In this document: piece by piece, positions 46,978 through 59,288 of the stretch | Numbering within the stretch: the first letter of the stretch is position 1 | How the letters are laid out: each line of letters opens with the position of its first letter | Assembly: GCF_002954615.1 (NCBI RefSeq) | Contig: NZ_MSCJ01000003.1 | Span: forward strand, 1,550,001-1,614,000 | Reading direction: 5' to 3' | DNA length: 64,000 nucleotides | From: Photobacterium angustum | GTDB lineage: Bacteria > Pseudomonadota > Gammaproteobacteria > Enterobacterales > Vibrionaceae | Made by a program: the position numbers and the translations under genes | Notes under the pieces: model-generated | What the model was told of the DNA's origin: nothing | The model's input: only the letters and a program-made list of their open reading frames with translations | The model's database searches: none

Positions 46978-47237
46978 ATGATAACTTATTAATTAATTAA
47001 TAATCTCACTTAAAAAATCAATTATTCATATGCAAATTGAAATTTTTATTATTATGCAAATCCGATTAATAAATCCAATTTACGACATGAGTAATTTTAA
47101 ACAACAGCAAATATTTTTTTATCTTATTTGCAAGAAAATAACAGCCTTTCACCTCCCTAACATAAATATAAAATCATCATTCTTTAATTCATTGAAATAT
47201 TAATATTAAGAATCAATCCAAATATTTAGAATAATAA

Positions 47238-47282
47238 AAATAAAAACGTGGCATTCATTTGAATGCATAGAATAAATGCCAC
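47238..47282 (-). terminator. Terminator of the giant-gene operon
   Basis: GTGGCATT / AATGCCAC stem with a 19-nt loop that can pair further, followed on the minus strand by GTTTTTATTTTTATT. It is 290 bp after the stop of the 2388-residue gene, beyond the decayed fragment. Confidence 0.75.
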
Positions 47283-47439
47283 AAAATAAGTAGCTAAAAT
47301 TTTAAAATTGACCAACAAACTATTATTGGCAATATTCAAACCTATACGCCTAGATGATTATAATGCAGTTAACCATACAAACTTTGCTTATTACTAATAA
47401 TCCTAAATAGAAACAACTTTACTAAAAATAATACTTTTT

Positions 47440-47572
47440 AATAATTATGAGGCATAACACTTTACCTGATGATTCAGTAAAAACCTGTGTATCTTGAATA
47501 AGATTACGCACCGTTTCTCTAACATTAATTCACCAATGCCTGTATAAGGTTGATCTGACCGTATCTTTTATC
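47440..47572 (-). pseudogene. Decayed fragment of a further giant-gene C-terminus
   Basis: 47501-47572 aligns with 47893-47963 inside the neighbouring gene at roughly 80-85% with small indels: both read ATTACGCACCGTTT, then CTTAATTCACC or CATTAATTCACC. The similarity continues weakly to about 47440. The reading frame is broken by indels and stops, so it is a remnant starting at the very stop of the intact gene. Confidence 0.75.
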
Positions 47573-50500
47573 TTATTGAATCACTACTCGGTAAATAACG
47601 GTTCCTGATACGCCAGCAGCAAGAGAACCATTCATTTCCCAACGAATATTGCCTTCATATCCAGCTGAATTAACGCCATTAACTATCACTATGTTACAAA
47701 CGAGTGAAGCAGGAACCGTACCATTACTACACTGTACCGCTTGATTAAGTTCGGTAAATTCAGGCGTACTATCAAAAATAACAACATCGCTGATTGGTGC
47801 ATTGCCCACATTCGTGAACGTCACGACATATTCCAGTACATCACCTGGTCGCCCTTCATTACTGGTTACCGCTTGACCATTCTGAGTAACATTACGCACC
47901 GTTTTCTCTAGCCTTAATTCACCCGAGCCTGTAAAGGTTGCTCTAACCGTGTCTTTATCTAACACGGTACGCGTTATGCCATGCCCTGTATTCGTGGTAT
48001 CTGCAAAAGTCATATCAGCTTCAATATCGTAGTGATAATGAGCATTCATCGGTGCATTAGCAGGGACGGTGACTTTACTGAGTAAACATACGGCACTATT
48101 GCCACTCACTGCGACTGGATTCACCACTTGCGCCTCAACACCATTAAGCGTGCCATCACAATCGACATCGTGGTAGAGCACCGTACTCCAACTGGTATTC
48201 GTTGGTGAAGCGCTTGAATTAATGATGGTGAAGTTAACATTACCGGATGTCGCAGCAGTAAATTTATGTGGGAAGAACACCACGCCACCGGGGGTGGCTT
48301 CACTGAAGTTGTCTGGCTCCATACGTGGCTCACGCACTTTACCGAAATCTAAACCGAAGATTTCATCACCTGCATTCGCATTCACGGCCATTTGACTGTC
48401 GATAACACTGTTACTCGTCACTTGTGGGATGCCTGTGACATTCGCTTCACTGATATCAATCCAATCCGCTTGTTTGACGACATCTAACAATAAGTTTTTA
48501 CCCGAAAAGTCCACCCCGATGATAAATTGATAGGTTCCGTCACCGGATGTGATTTCAGTGCCAATCACATCACCAGTAGTAAACCCTGTTACCCCGGTAT
48601 CATTGAACGTAACCGTCACAGTGAAGTTACCTAACCCAATTTCACTACCATCTTGTACACCATCGTGAGCCGCAGTTGCCCCACCGATACCATTATCTTC
48701 AAACACTAAGCCGTTCAATACGATACGATTGAGCAGTTCAAACCAGTGATCTTCCACTTCCCCATCAGCTACTAAACCTGACACACTGTCACAGGTATTT
48801 ATCGCCGAGCATAAACGTACGCGCATAACGGTATAGCCGTTGAAACCTTCAGCACTGTTCGCATCTAATGTGATTGGAATATTGTTAAGACCTGTCACAA
48901 CAGCTTCATCATCAATGAGGAATTCATTTGGATCGTTAAAGTCACCGTCATTGTTGATATCAACCCAGATATTGACATACCCAGTACCCACCACTTGTAT
49001 CGGTAAGGTGGTTGGTGTCTCAACAATAATCTGACCAGGAATATTCAGATCTTCATCATCCTGACCGCTACTGTCATCTCCTGATGCATCAGCCGTCAGC
49101 CATTGACCAAACTCTGGATCCCAACGACTACCCAGTAGTAAATCGGCAGTACCATCTGTTGCGGCATCAAAGTATTGGTGCCCTGCTTCACCATAACTGG
49201 CTAGTGCATCACCATAATCGGTCGAGTCGTAACACCCAGCCCCATCATTACCTTGTAAGCTGCCTTGATCGGACGCGGTAACATATTCCACCTCACCAGT
49301 AACGACGTTAACGCGATAAACCACGGCGCGATCATTGAGATCTATCCCACCATTATTATCGCTGTCATGGTTCCCCCCATTGGTGATGGCATAAAGACTA
49401 ATGCCGTTGTCCATTACAAGTGCCCCTGCTTGTAACTTGCCATTACTATCAAGGGTAGGCTCTGCACCAAAGTAACTAAGCGCTTGAGTTGTTACCGCGC
49501 CAGTCGATAGGTTTACGGCATAGAGGTTATCGCCATCTAAATCCAATAAATACCCAATGCCTGTTTGACTATTAATCGCTAAATCGGCACCGACATTAAT
49601 TGCTCCTCCACCAATCGACCCACCCATTACCGCTATATTTAGAGGTATGGCGGTAAAGGTTTGTGTTGCTAATTCAATTTTAATGATGGAATCCCATGAT
49701 GTTCTCCAGATAATCAAGTGGTTACCATCAGAAGTTACATCACCGGCAGTCGGTGGGCTTAAGGTTGTTGAAGTGCTGGACGTTGTGGAATAGCCGCTAT
49801 TGCGTAACGATTCATCTGGATTAAAGCCAAACGTTTCACCATCTTGCAAACGACGGAGTGATGTGGCGGAATCTGCTCTTATCTCACCAAGATCAATAAA
49901 GCTTGTTCCATTTTTATCTGTCACAAATAAGTGGTGAGTACGATCGGCATGAGACATATCGGTAAAGGTACCGTAAATTAATCCATCAACACGGTTAAAA
50001 CCTATAGCATTTATATTGGCGATATTCGATTGATTGGTAATCGCAATTGGATTGACGAGATCAGAAAATGTGACTGGATTACTTGGTACGTCAAGGGAGG
50101 TATAGCTGTAATCACTACTACCAACGGGGCGAGTGGTTTGAACAATTAAATCACATTGAGTATTACTCACTAAATCTGATATCAATACTCGGTAATCTTC
50201 TACCTCACCGTCATTCGCTCGTCCCATCGGGCTATTACAATCGACATTACTACAGAGGCGAACACGTAAGTAGGTATGCCCGACCACGGCACCTGATGGG
50301 ATCGGCACCGTGAAGTTATTCAGGCCAATGGCGGCATTCGTTTGAGTAATGACTTGCTCTCCTAAATCATCCCAATCACCATCAAGATTGAAATCCATCC
50401 AACCATAAATCCGTTGCCCTGTACTGGTACGTGCCGCATCTTCGACCACATTAACTGCGACACTCAGGTTTTCGCCAATGGTCGCAAGTGCTAATACGGT

Positions 50501-52099
50501 AACGCCATCTTCGTCATCAAAATTGTTATTATCATCCGCACGGGCAAGGATATCTTGTAAATTACCATTATCTGCATCCCATTGGTTACCTAAACGCAGA
50601 TCGATAAAGCCGTTATCATCCGTATCGACCTGCACATGGTGCGCCCCATCATTATCGTAAATGGTCGTGTAATCATTGATCCCTGTACCTGCTGTGGTAT
50701 CAACTGCATCACCAAAATCAGAACCTAATACATCTGGTGCATCAGTGAAACAGCCTTTTTGTAGGTTGAAGCTATCCCCTGTACTCCCTGTAAATCCGAA
50801 ACGAACCATGTTGTTGCCAATATCATTACGGATATTGCGAGTAAATTGACCGACCATCACACCATCCATGTAGTAGGTAAATTGGTTGGTCGTCGGATCC
50901 CAATAGAACTGTGCGATGTGATAACGCCCATCTTCCAATTCGCCACCCGCGACAGAGGTTGCAGGGATAAGGGTGTTTGCCGGATCTGGGGTATAGATGT
51001 CCCCGTTAAGATATACGCCTGTATGATCAATATATTGTCCACCGAGCGCATCATCAGTAGCACCTATAAAGGTGTTATCAAAAGTATCAAACTCAAACAC
51101 AATGGACGGTTGTACACGCTGTCCACCGAAGTTATCGCCCACCCCTAATCCACCACCGAAATCACCTACCGCATTCAAGTCACGAGGATCAGCAGATAAA
51201 ACAAAGGTCATACCGTCAGCCCCCGCTTCGCCTGCCGGCCCCCCGGTATTGGCACTGCGATCACCGAGATATACGGCGAGCTCTGCATACATCGGCTGAT
51301 TTAAATCGATGTATTGCAAACTCCACAGGTACCCTGCTTGGTTCTGTGTATTGGTCGTTACAACATACTCACCATTGGCATCAAGGTAAGCATCCCCTCC
51401 TTCATACACGACAGGAGATTCACAAACATTCGGTTGAACAACATTGGTGATATTGGGTGTCACGGTATCTGTGTCATCTTCACCGTTATTAAACCCATTG
51501 TTTGGCGTGGAGTCGGTATCATTGATCGAGGTTTCAATGATTTCACCACTAATAGGAGGAGCTGTGGAAGATTGAGGAGCAAGGCGGATCACTGCATAAT
51601 CGTTAAATCCGAGACCAATTGCCCCAAGATCCAATTCCCCCGTAATAGGGTCATAAATCGTTGTTGGCGTTACTCCATCTCCTTCATACGCCCTAACAAA
51701 GCTGTAGCCGGCAGGAATAGGTAGGGTGACTTTGGTGTTTAACGCAATGGTCGTTCCCTTATTCTCAACTTTTACCACCACATTAAATGGAATACCTAAC
51801 GTGACATTCACTCCCGGCTCTAATTCTAAATCTAATTCTAAGTCACCGGGTGGTTTCAGTGATATTTGATGATCTTCTACTTCACCGTCACCAGCACTGC
51901 TCATTGGACTGCTACAGGCTTCACCACTCGAACAAACACGTAAACGGGCAAAGGTATCTTGAATTTGAACATCAGCAGGGACTGTAAAGGTTAAGATGCT
52001 ATTACCTGATGCATTAACGGCAACGGTCGCTCTCTCATCATTATCAAAGGTGCCGCTAAGGTCGAAATCAATCCAACCATAAAGGTTATCATTTCCTGA
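47573..52099 (-). repeat. Tandem 4.5-kb repeat, copy 1
   Basis: Aligns with 54762-59288 at a constant offset of 7189 bp with no net indel. Identity is high but uneven: 51066-51723 differs from 58255-58912 at one position only (51293), while the propeller-coding part (about 49450-49950) is clearly diverged. Confidence 0.95.
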
Positions 52100-54739
52100 T
52101 GTCACCACAGAGACAGTTAAGGCAACATTATCGCCCGCTGTTAATATGGTCGTAATCGAAGGTTGAGTAAATCCATCCTCATCATCAGGGGTTAAACCAT
52201 TGGTATCATCACCATCAGCAATAGTATTAGGTTGACCGTCACTTTCACTATCGGGTGCATTACTTCCTAAATATGGTAAACCTGATTCAAATAAGTGCCG
52301 AGGCCCTCCGTCAGCAAGCAACGTCGCATAACCATTCGCTGTTGGCGCATCTGCAAAATCTAACGGTAAATTTGCAAAACGACAACGAGCACCATCATTT
52401 TGCGAGGTTGAAGCATTCATTTGAGTAAAATTAGCAGCAACATAACCCCCCGAAGGTAAGTTTGGATTTGAAATATCTATACGAATAATACGGCCTGGAT
52501 TTGGATTTTGTGAGGCATACATAAAGCCTTGGTCATCAAAATAGACTGCTCCCCATCCAGTAGAGGTTGTACCCGCAGTACCTACAGATCCGAGATTAGT
52601 TCTCGCACCACTCGCGGGGTCAAAGCGAACTAAACTGCCCGATGGTGTTAACGTATACAACATATTATCAACAGGGTTAATGGCCATATCAGCCATGACA
52701 GGTGCAGATACTGTCAATTGTTGAATTTGCTGTAAGTACGTCGCACTGTTTGGATTAACATCGATTTTATATAGGCTTGTGCCACTGCTTGACATCAATA
52801 ACAAATTGCCACTGTCATCAATATCACCACTATTGTAATTAGACAGTGCCATGGTGCTTCCTGTTAGCGGCAATACAAAAGCATTACCGCCACCATCAAT
52901 CATCAAAACAGTATTGGTATTCCTAATATTATCGCCGAACAAGGTATTAGTAATAACGTTATAACCTGTCCCTCCGAATACTCCTGTTGATGATGGTAAG
53001 ACATTATTAAAGAGAGGAGTGATAGCACCTGTCGCTAAACTAACACCGGTAATATCTGTTGGGGAGTTACGAAGAAGATAAGCATCTGGGCTGCAGGTTG
53101 CGAAAGGTGTTATAGCGAAATCACCAAAGTTAACATTCGATGCGACACCCGCTGTAACAGAAACAATATTAGCAGAGCTTGAATGAAAATTGCTTGGGTC
53201 GCCAATAGTGCCTCCTGAATAAGCGCCTGTAGTGGTGTTTAATATCGGTTGTACTGGTGGGCATGTTGGTGAAACAATATTAGTTTCATTTATCGCTTCA
53301 TAGACTTGGTAAGTACCACTCGTTCCCGCTGAAATTGTGTATGAACCCGTTGTAGGATCTGCTGTTGTTGCATAACACTGTCCAGTTGCTACGTTATAAG
53401 CGACTACGGGAACCGCAACACCTAGCCCAGCCTCAGTGCCATCTTTAACGCCATTGGTCGCTGTGCCTCCTCCGCTACCATTGTCATTAAAAACAAACCC
53501 TGATATTTGAGCACCGATCACAGTTAATTGGTAGTCTTCCACTTCACCATCATCTGATCCGCCATTGGGAGAATTACAATCAGCATCAGAGCAGACACGA
53601 ACACGAAGATAAGTAGCACCTAATGTCGCAGTTGGAGGAATTGTAACAGGGTAACTTTGGGTTGATGAACTTGCAGAAGTATTAGAAATAATTTGCTCAT
53701 TGGCATCGTTCCAATCTCCATCTTGATTCCAATCAACCCAAGCATAAAGACGTAAACCTACTAATGTTGATTGGGGATCTTTTGTAATAGTAATAGAAAT
53801 ATTAGTATTACCACCTTGAATAAACGAATCAGTCCAACTTACACCGTCTTCATCATCTGTGTTGTCGATATCATCAGCTGTTGCTGCCGCATTTTGCGAG
53901 GAGCCATCATTACCGGTATCTGTACCATCCCATAATGTTCCTAATGTGATATCAACTTGAGTATCTTCATCAGTATCAACAAGAGCATGGCTTGCCCCAT
54001 CATTGCTATCTAACGTTTGATAATCACCACTGCCAGTACCTGCGGAAGTATCGGGGGCATCACCATAATCACGCTCAGCAAAAACCTCGGCCTCAGTACC
54101 TTCGATACCAAGAGTAAACCCATTCCAATTTTCATTACTTTGACTTGTCCAAGATACGGTTGAGAATGCAGCTTCTTCTGTAAACCGAATACAACCATGA
54201 GGCTCACCTGTTGTTGCATTTAACTGGTATTGTGCGCCAACAATTTGCTTAACAACATTACCACAGCCCCAAAAACCACAGGTATTGCCACCACCAGTTT
54301 GACTTAATATTTCAAAATCACGATCAAAGGAATAACCATTACCATTCAAACTGACAAAACAAAAAACAGGGTTAGCAATAGGCTCTGAAAATGTCAGTGT
54401 ATTTACACCCTGTCTAGATAAAGCAATAATTTCACTTGCTGTCGGTATATTATCAACATAACCACTTGTAAATGGTGATATTGCAGGATTCCTTGCTCCT
54501 CCTTGACTAACCCAATAATCAGTACCACTTCCTGTTAAAATAAAGCTATAACCATTAGGCTGTGAATAAGAAACAGTTACTGTAGAGCCCGATGTCACTA
54601 TTTGGCCTGATGCCGTACCAGAACCTGAATTTCCTGACACCCAATCAGTCCAATATATTGGAACAGCAAATACATTATGACACTGAAAGAAAATGCAAAA
54701 TAAAAACAGGGAGACAAGTCTTCTTGAGATATTTTCCAT
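47573..54739 (-). CDS. Giant surface protein A: GEVED / SdrD-B / propeller / lectin / DUF11 (2388 residues)
   Basis: Signal peptide [25 protein letters not shown]. Domains in approximate order: N-terminal beta domain with CGFWGCG (30-210); GEVED domain (220-400, ending [10 protein letters not shown]); SdrD-B (405-540); propeller-like domain (545-795); GEVED (800-955); DUF11-type (970-1080); L-type bacterial lectin domain (1105-1330: [34 protein letters not shown]); GEVED (1335-1515); second propeller (1520-1840); GEVED (1840-1990); SdrD-B (2000-2130); beta-sandwich (2135-2270); terminal DUF11 ending [10 protein letters not shown]. Many Ca-type Asp loops. No transmembrane anchor, so it is secreted or held by another protein. 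ATG 54739 has AGGTG 7 nt upstream; GTG 54748 is weaker. 22 bp after giant B: same operon. Confidence 0.88.
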   Translation of the reverse strand: MENISRRLVSLFLFCIFFQCHNVFAVPIYWTDWVSGNSGSGTASGQIVTSGSTVTVSYSQPNGYSFILTGSGTDYWVSQGGARNPAISPFTSGYVDNIPTASEIIALSRQGVNTLTFSEPIANPVFCFVSLNGNGYSFDRDFEILSQTGGGNTCGFWGCGNVVKQIVGAQYQLNATTGEPHGCIRFTEEAAFSTVSWTSQSNENWNGFTLGIEGTEAEVFAERDYGDAPDTSAGTGSGDYQTLDSNDGASHALVDTDEDTQVDITLGTLWDGTDTGNDGSSQNAAATADDIDNTDDEDGVSWTDSFIQGGNTNISITITKDPQSTLVGLRLYAWVDWNQDGDWNDANEQIISNTSASSSTQSYPVTIPPTATLGATYLRVRVCSDADCNSPNGGSDDGEVEDYQLTVIGAQISGFVFNDNGSGGGTATNGVKDGTEAGLGVAVPVVAYNVATGQCYATTADPTTGSYTISAGTSGTYQVYEAINETNIVSPTCPPVQPILNTTTGAYSGGTIGDPSNFHSSSANIVSVTAGVASNVNFGDFAITPFATCSPDAYLLRNSPTDITGVSLATGAITPLFNNVLPSSTGVFGGTGYNVITNTLFGDNIRNTNTVLMIDGGGNAFVLPLTGSTMALSNYNSGDIDDSGNLLLMSSSGTSLYKIDVNPNSATYLQQIQQLTVSAPVMADMAINPVDNMLYTLTPSGSLVRFDPASGARTNLGSVGTAGTTSTGWGAVYFDDQGFMYASQNPNPGRIIRIDISNPNLPSGGYVAANFTQMNASTSQNDGARCRFANLPLDFADAPTANGYATLLADGGPRHLFESGLPYLGSNAPDSESDGQPNTIADGDDTNGLTPDDEDGFTQPSITTILTAGDNVALTVSVVTSGNDNLYGWIDFDLSGTFDNDERATVAVNASGNSILTFTVPADVQIQDTFARLRVCSSGEACSSPMSSAGDGEVEDHQISLKPPGDLELDLELEPGVNVTLGIPFNVVVKVENKGTTIALNTKVTLPIPAGYSFVRAYEGDGVTPTTIYDPITGELDLGAIGLGFNDYAVIRLAPQSSTAPPISGEIIETSINDTDSTPNNGFNNGEDDTDTVTPNITNVVQPNVCESPVVYEGGDAYLDANGEYVVTTNTQNQAGYLWSLQYIDLNQPMYAELAVYLGDRSANTGGPAGEAGADGMTFVLSADPRDLNAVGDFGGGLGVGDNFGGQRVQPSIVFEFDTFDNTFIGATDDALGGQYIDHTGVYLNGDIYTPDPANTLIPATSVAGGELEDGRYHIAQFYWDPTTNQFTYYMDGVMVGQFTRNIRNDIGNNMVRFGFTGSTGDSFNLQKGCFTDAPDVLGSDFGDAVDTTAGTGINDYTTIYDNDGAHHVQVDTDDNGFIDLRLGNQWDADNGNLQDILARADDNNNFDDEDGVTVLALATIGENLSVAVNVVEDAARTSTGQRIYGWMDFNLDGDWDDLGEQVITQTNAAIGLNNFTVPIPSGAVVGHTYLRVRLCSNVDCNSPMGRANDGEVEDYRVLISDLVSNTQCDLIVQTTRPVGSSDYSYTSLDVPSNPVTFSDLVNPIAITNQSNIANINAIGFNRVDGLIYGTFTDMSHADRTHHLFVTDKNGTSFIDLGEIRADSATSLRRLQDGETFGFNPDESLRNSGYSTTSSTSTTLSPPTAGDVTSDGNHLIIWRTSWDSIIKIELATQTFTAIPLNIAVMGGSIGGGAINVGADLAINSQTGIGYLLDLDGDNLYAVNLSTGAVTTQALSYFGAEPTLDSNGKLQAGALVMDNGISLYAITNGGNHDSDNNGGIDLNDRAVVYRVNVVTGEVEYVTASDQGSLQGNDGAGCYDSTDYGDALASYGEAGHQYFDAATDGTADLLLGSRWDPEFGQWLTADASGDDSSGQDDEDLNIPGQIIVETPTTLPIQVVGTGYVNIWVDINNDGDFNDPNEFLIDDEAVVTGLNNIPITLDANSAEGFNGYTVMRVRLCSAINTCDSVSGLVADGEVEDHWFELLNRIVLNGLVFEDNGIGGATAAHDGVQDGSEIGLGNFTVTVTFNDTGVTGFTTGDVIGTEITSGDGTYQFIIGVDFSGKNLLLDVVKQADWIDISEANVTGIPQVTSNSVIDSQMAVNANAGDEIFGLDFGKVREPRMEPDNFSEATPGGVVFFPHKFTAATSGNVNFTIINSSASPTNTSWSTVLYHDVDCDGTLNGVEAQVVNPVAVSGNSAVCLLSKVTVPANAPMNAHYHYDIEADMTFADTTNTGHGITRTVLDKDTVRATFTGSGELRLEKTVRNVTQNGQAVTSNEGRPGDVLEYVVTFTNVGNAPISDVVIFDSTPEFTELNQAVQCSNGTVPASLVCNIVIVNGVNSAGYEGNIRWEMNGSLAAGVSGTVIYRVVIQ

Positions 54740-54761
54740 TTTGCACACCTAAATGAATCAA

Positions 54762-57700
54762 TTATTGAATCACAACTCGGTAAATAACGGTTCCTGATAC
54801 GCCAGCAGCAAGAGAACCATTCATTTCCCAACGAATATTGCCTTCGTATCCAGCTGAATTAACGCCATTACTTATGACTATGTTACAAACGAGTGAAGCA
54901 GGAACCGTACCATTACTACACTGTACCGCTTGATTAAGTTCGGTAAATTCAGGCGTACTATCAAAAATAACAACATCGCTGATTGGTGCATTGCCCACAT
55001 TCGTGAACGTCACGACATATTCCAGCACATCACCTGGTCGCCCTTCATTACTGGTTACCGCTTGACCATTCTGAGTAACATTACGCACCGTTTTCTCTAG
55101 CCTTAATTCACCCGAGCCTGTAAAGGTTGCTCTAACGGTGTCTTTATCTAACACGACACGCGTTATGCCATGCCCTGTATTAGTGGTATCTGCAAAAGTC
55201 ATATCAGCTTCAATATCGTAGTGATAATGAGCATTCATCGGTGCATTAGCCGGTACGGTGACTTTACTGAGTAAACATACGGCACTATTACCACTCACTG
55301 CGACTGGATTCACCACTTGCGCCTCAACACCATTGAGCGTGCCATCACAATCGACATCGTGATAGAGCACCGTACTCCAACTGGTATTCGTTGTTGACGC
55401 GCTTGGATTAATGATGGTGAAGTTAACATTACCGGATGTCGCGGCAGTAAATTTATGTGGGAAGAACACCACGCCACCGGGGGTGGCTTCACTGAAGTTA
55501 TCTGGCTCCATGCGTGGCTCACGTACTTTACCGAAATCTAAACCGAAGATTTCATCACCTGCATTCGCATTCACGGCCATTTGACTGTCGATAACACTGT
55601 TACTCGTCACTTGTGGAATGCCTGTGACATTCGCTTCACTGATATCAATCCAATCCGCTTGTTTCACGACATCTAACAATAAGTTTTTACCCGAAAAATC
55701 CACCCCGATAATAAATTGATAGGTTCCATCACCTGATGTGATTTCAGTACCAATCACATCACCAGTTGTAACCCCTGTAACCCCTGTATCATTGAACGTA
55801 ACCGTCACTGTGAAGTTACCTAATCCGATTTCACTACCATCTTGTATACCATCATGAGCCGCTGTTGCTCCACCGACACCGTTATCTTCAAACACTAAGC
55901 CGTTCAATACGATACGATTGAGTAATTCAAACCAGTGATCTTCCACTTCCCCATCAGCTACTAAACCTGACACACTGTCACAAGTATTTATCGCCGAGCA
56001 TAAACGTACGCGCATAACGGTATAGCCGTTGAAACCTTCAGCACTGTTCGCATCTAATGTGATTGGAATATTGTTAAGACCTGTCACAACAGCTTCATCA
56101 TCAATTAAGAATTCATTTGTATCGTTAAAGTCACCGTCATTGTTGATATCAACCCAGATATTGACATACCCCGTACCCACTACTTGTATTGGTAAGGTGG
56201 TTGGTGTCTCAACAATAATCTGACTAGGAATCGCCAAATCTTCATCATCTTGACCATTGGTATCATCCCCTGATGCATCGGCCGTTAGCCATTGCCCAAA
56301 CTCTGGATCCCAACGGCTACCCAGTAGTAAATCGGCTGTACCATCTGTCGCGGCATCAAAATATTGGTGTCCTGCTTCACCATAACTGGCTAGTGCATCA
56401 CCATAATCGGTCGAGTCGTAACACCCAGCCCCATCATTACCTTGTAAGCTGCCTTGATCGGACGCGGTAACATATTCCGTATCTCCAGTAACAACGTTAA
56501 CGCGATAAACCACAGCGCGATCGTTAAGATCTATCCCACCATTATTATCGCTGTCATGGTTCCCCCCATTGGTGATGGCATAAAGGCTGATACCATTGTC
56601 CATTACAAGTGCTCCTGCTTGTAACTTGCCATTACTATCTAACGTTGGCTCTGCACCAAAGTAAGTGAGGTTACTACTGGTCACTGCTCCCGTCGTCAAG
56701 TTGATGGTATATAAAGTGTCACCTTCTAAATCCAACAAGTAGCCCACTCCCGTTTGACTATTAATGGCTAAATCAGCACCGACATTAATTGGGCCGCCAC
56801 CATAACTGCCTCCCATCGCGGCAATATCGATTAACACCGTGGTGAAAGTTTGGGTTTCTACATCCACTTTAACAATCGAGTCCCAAGATGTACGCCAAAT
56901 GATCAACTCACTCCCATCAGCAGTGACATCACCCGCTATAGGCGCACTTAAAGTAACGGTCGGCGCTGACGTTGAGGTATAACCGCTGTTACGTAAAGAG
57001 TCTCCAGCAGTGAAAGTAAAAGTATCGCCATCTTGAAGACGACGTATTGCACTGCCTGAAGCTGCACGAATTTCGCCTAGGTCAATAAAGCTATTTCCTG
57101 TTTTATCCGTTACAAATAGGTGGTGAGTACGATCGGCATGAGACATGTCGGTAAAGGTACCGTAAATGAAACCATTCACACGGTTAAAACCAATCGCATT
57201 AATATTGGCGATATTGGTCTGATTGATAATCGCAATCGGATTCACAATATCAGAGAAAGTAATTGGGTTACTTGGTACATCTAAAGAGGTATATGTATAA
57301 TCACTCGATGCCACAGGCCTGATGGTTTGCATGATCAAATCACACTGATTATTACCAACAAGATCAGAGAGCAGAATACGGTAATCTTCTACCTCACCAT
57401 CATTTGCTCGTCCCATCGGGCTATTACAATCGACATTACTACAGAGGCGAACACGTAAATAAGTATGCCCGACCACGGCACCTGATGGGATTGGCACCGT
57501 GAAGTTATTCAAGCCAATGGCTGCATTCGTTTGAGTGATAACTTGTTCACCAGCATCATCCCAATCACCATCAAGATTGAAGTCCATCCAACCATAAATA
57601 CGTTGACCTGTACTGGTACGTGCCGCATCTTCGACCACATTAACCGCGACACTAAGGTTTTCGCCAATGGTCGCAAGTGCTAATACGGTAACGCCGTCTT

Positions 57701-59288
57701 CATCATCGAAATTGTTATTATCATCCGCACGAGCAAGGATATCTTGTAAATTACCGTTATCTGCATCCCATTGGTTACCTAAACGCAGATCGATAAAGCC
57801 GTTATCATCCGTATCTACCTGCACATGGTGCGCCCCATCATTATCATAAATGGTAGTGTAATCATTGATACCTGTCCCTGCTGTGGTATCAACCGCATCA
57901 CCAAAATCTGAACCTAATACATCTGGTGCATCAGTGAAACAACCTTTTTGTAGGTTGAAGCTATCCCCAGTACTCCCTGTAAATCCGAAACGAACCATGT
58001 TGTTGCCAATATCATTACGGATGTTTCGGGTAAATTGTCCTACCATCACACCATCCATGTAATAAGTAAATTGGTTGGTAGTCGGATCCCAATAGAACTG
58101 TGCGATGTGATAACGTCCATCCTCCAATTCACCACCCGCGACAGATGTTGCAGGGATCAAAGTATTGGCTGGATCTGGGGTATATATGTCCCCGTTTAGA
58201 TATACACCTGTATGATCAATATATTGTCCACCAAGCGCATCGTCTGTAGCTCCAATAAAGGTGTTATCAAAAGTATCAAACTCAAACACAATGGACGGTT
58301 GTACACGCTGTCCACCGAAGTTATCGCCCACCCCTAATCCACCACCGAAATCACCTACCGCATTCAAGTCACGAGGATCAGCAGATAAAACAAAGGTCAT
58401 ACCGTCAGCCCCCGCTTCGCCTGCCGGCCCCCCGGTATTGGCACTGCGATCACCGAGATATACGGCGAGCTCTGCATACATAGGCTGATTTAAATCGATG
58501 TATTGCAAACTCCACAGGTACCCTGCTTGGTTCTGTGTATTGGTCGTTACAACATACTCACCATTGGCATCAAGGTAAGCATCCCCTCCTTCATACACGA
58601 CAGGAGATTCACAAACATTCGGTTGAACAACATTGGTGATATTGGGTGTCACGGTATCTGTGTCATCTTCACCGTTATTAAACCCATTGTTTGGCGTGGA
58701 GTCGGTATCATTGATCGAGGTTTCAATGATTTCACCACTAATAGGAGGAGCTGTGGAAGATTGAGGAGCAAGGCGGATCACTGCATAATCGTTAAATCCG
58801 AGACCAATTGCCCCAAGATCCAATTCCCCCGTAATAGGGTCATAAATCGTTGTTGGCGTTACTCCATCTCCTTCATACGCCCTAACAAAGCTGTAGCCGG
58901 CAGGAATAGGTAAGGTGACTTTAGTGTTTAACGCAATGGTCGTTCCCTTATTCTCAACTTTTACCACCACATTAAATGGAATACCTAACGTAACATTCAC
59001 TCCCGGCTCTAATTCTAAATCTAATTCTAAGTCACCGGGTGGTTTCAGTGATATTTGATGATCTTCAACTTCACCGTCACCAGCACTGCCCATTGGACTG
59101 CTACAGGCTTCACCACTCGAACAAACACGTAAACGGGCAAGGGTATCTTGGATTTGAACATCAGCAGGGACTGTAAAGGTTAAGGTGCTATTACCTGATG
59201 CATTAACGGCAACGGTCGCCCTCTCATCATTATCAAAGGTGCCGCTAAGGTCGAAATCAATCCAACCATAAAGGTTATCATTTCCTGA
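54762..59288 (-). repeat. Tandem 4.5-kb repeat, copy 2
   Basis: Partner of 47573-52099. Similarity ends sharply at the stop codons on one side and near the start of a GEVED domain on the other (59289 and 52100). Confidence 0.95.

Larger units (their letters stand above)
46923..47572. other. Intergenic region between the giant-gene operon and the DUF11 operon
   Basis: 650 bp. From right to left it holds a decayed gene fragment (47440-47572), a terminator (47238-47282), an AT-rich stretch where an activator site would be expected, and the sigma-54 promoter (46962-46977). Confidence 0.7.

Noticed and set aside
51314..51724. 136-residue open frame on the plus strand, also at 58503-58913
   Set aside because: Antisense to the lectin/DUF11 part of giants A and B; identical in both copies only because it lies in the near-identical tract. 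No ribosome binding site or family resemblance.
47573..59288. Tandem repeat considered as a transposon or composite element
   Set aside because: No transposase, terminal inverted repeats or target duplications; the repeat boundaries fall at gene and domain ends.
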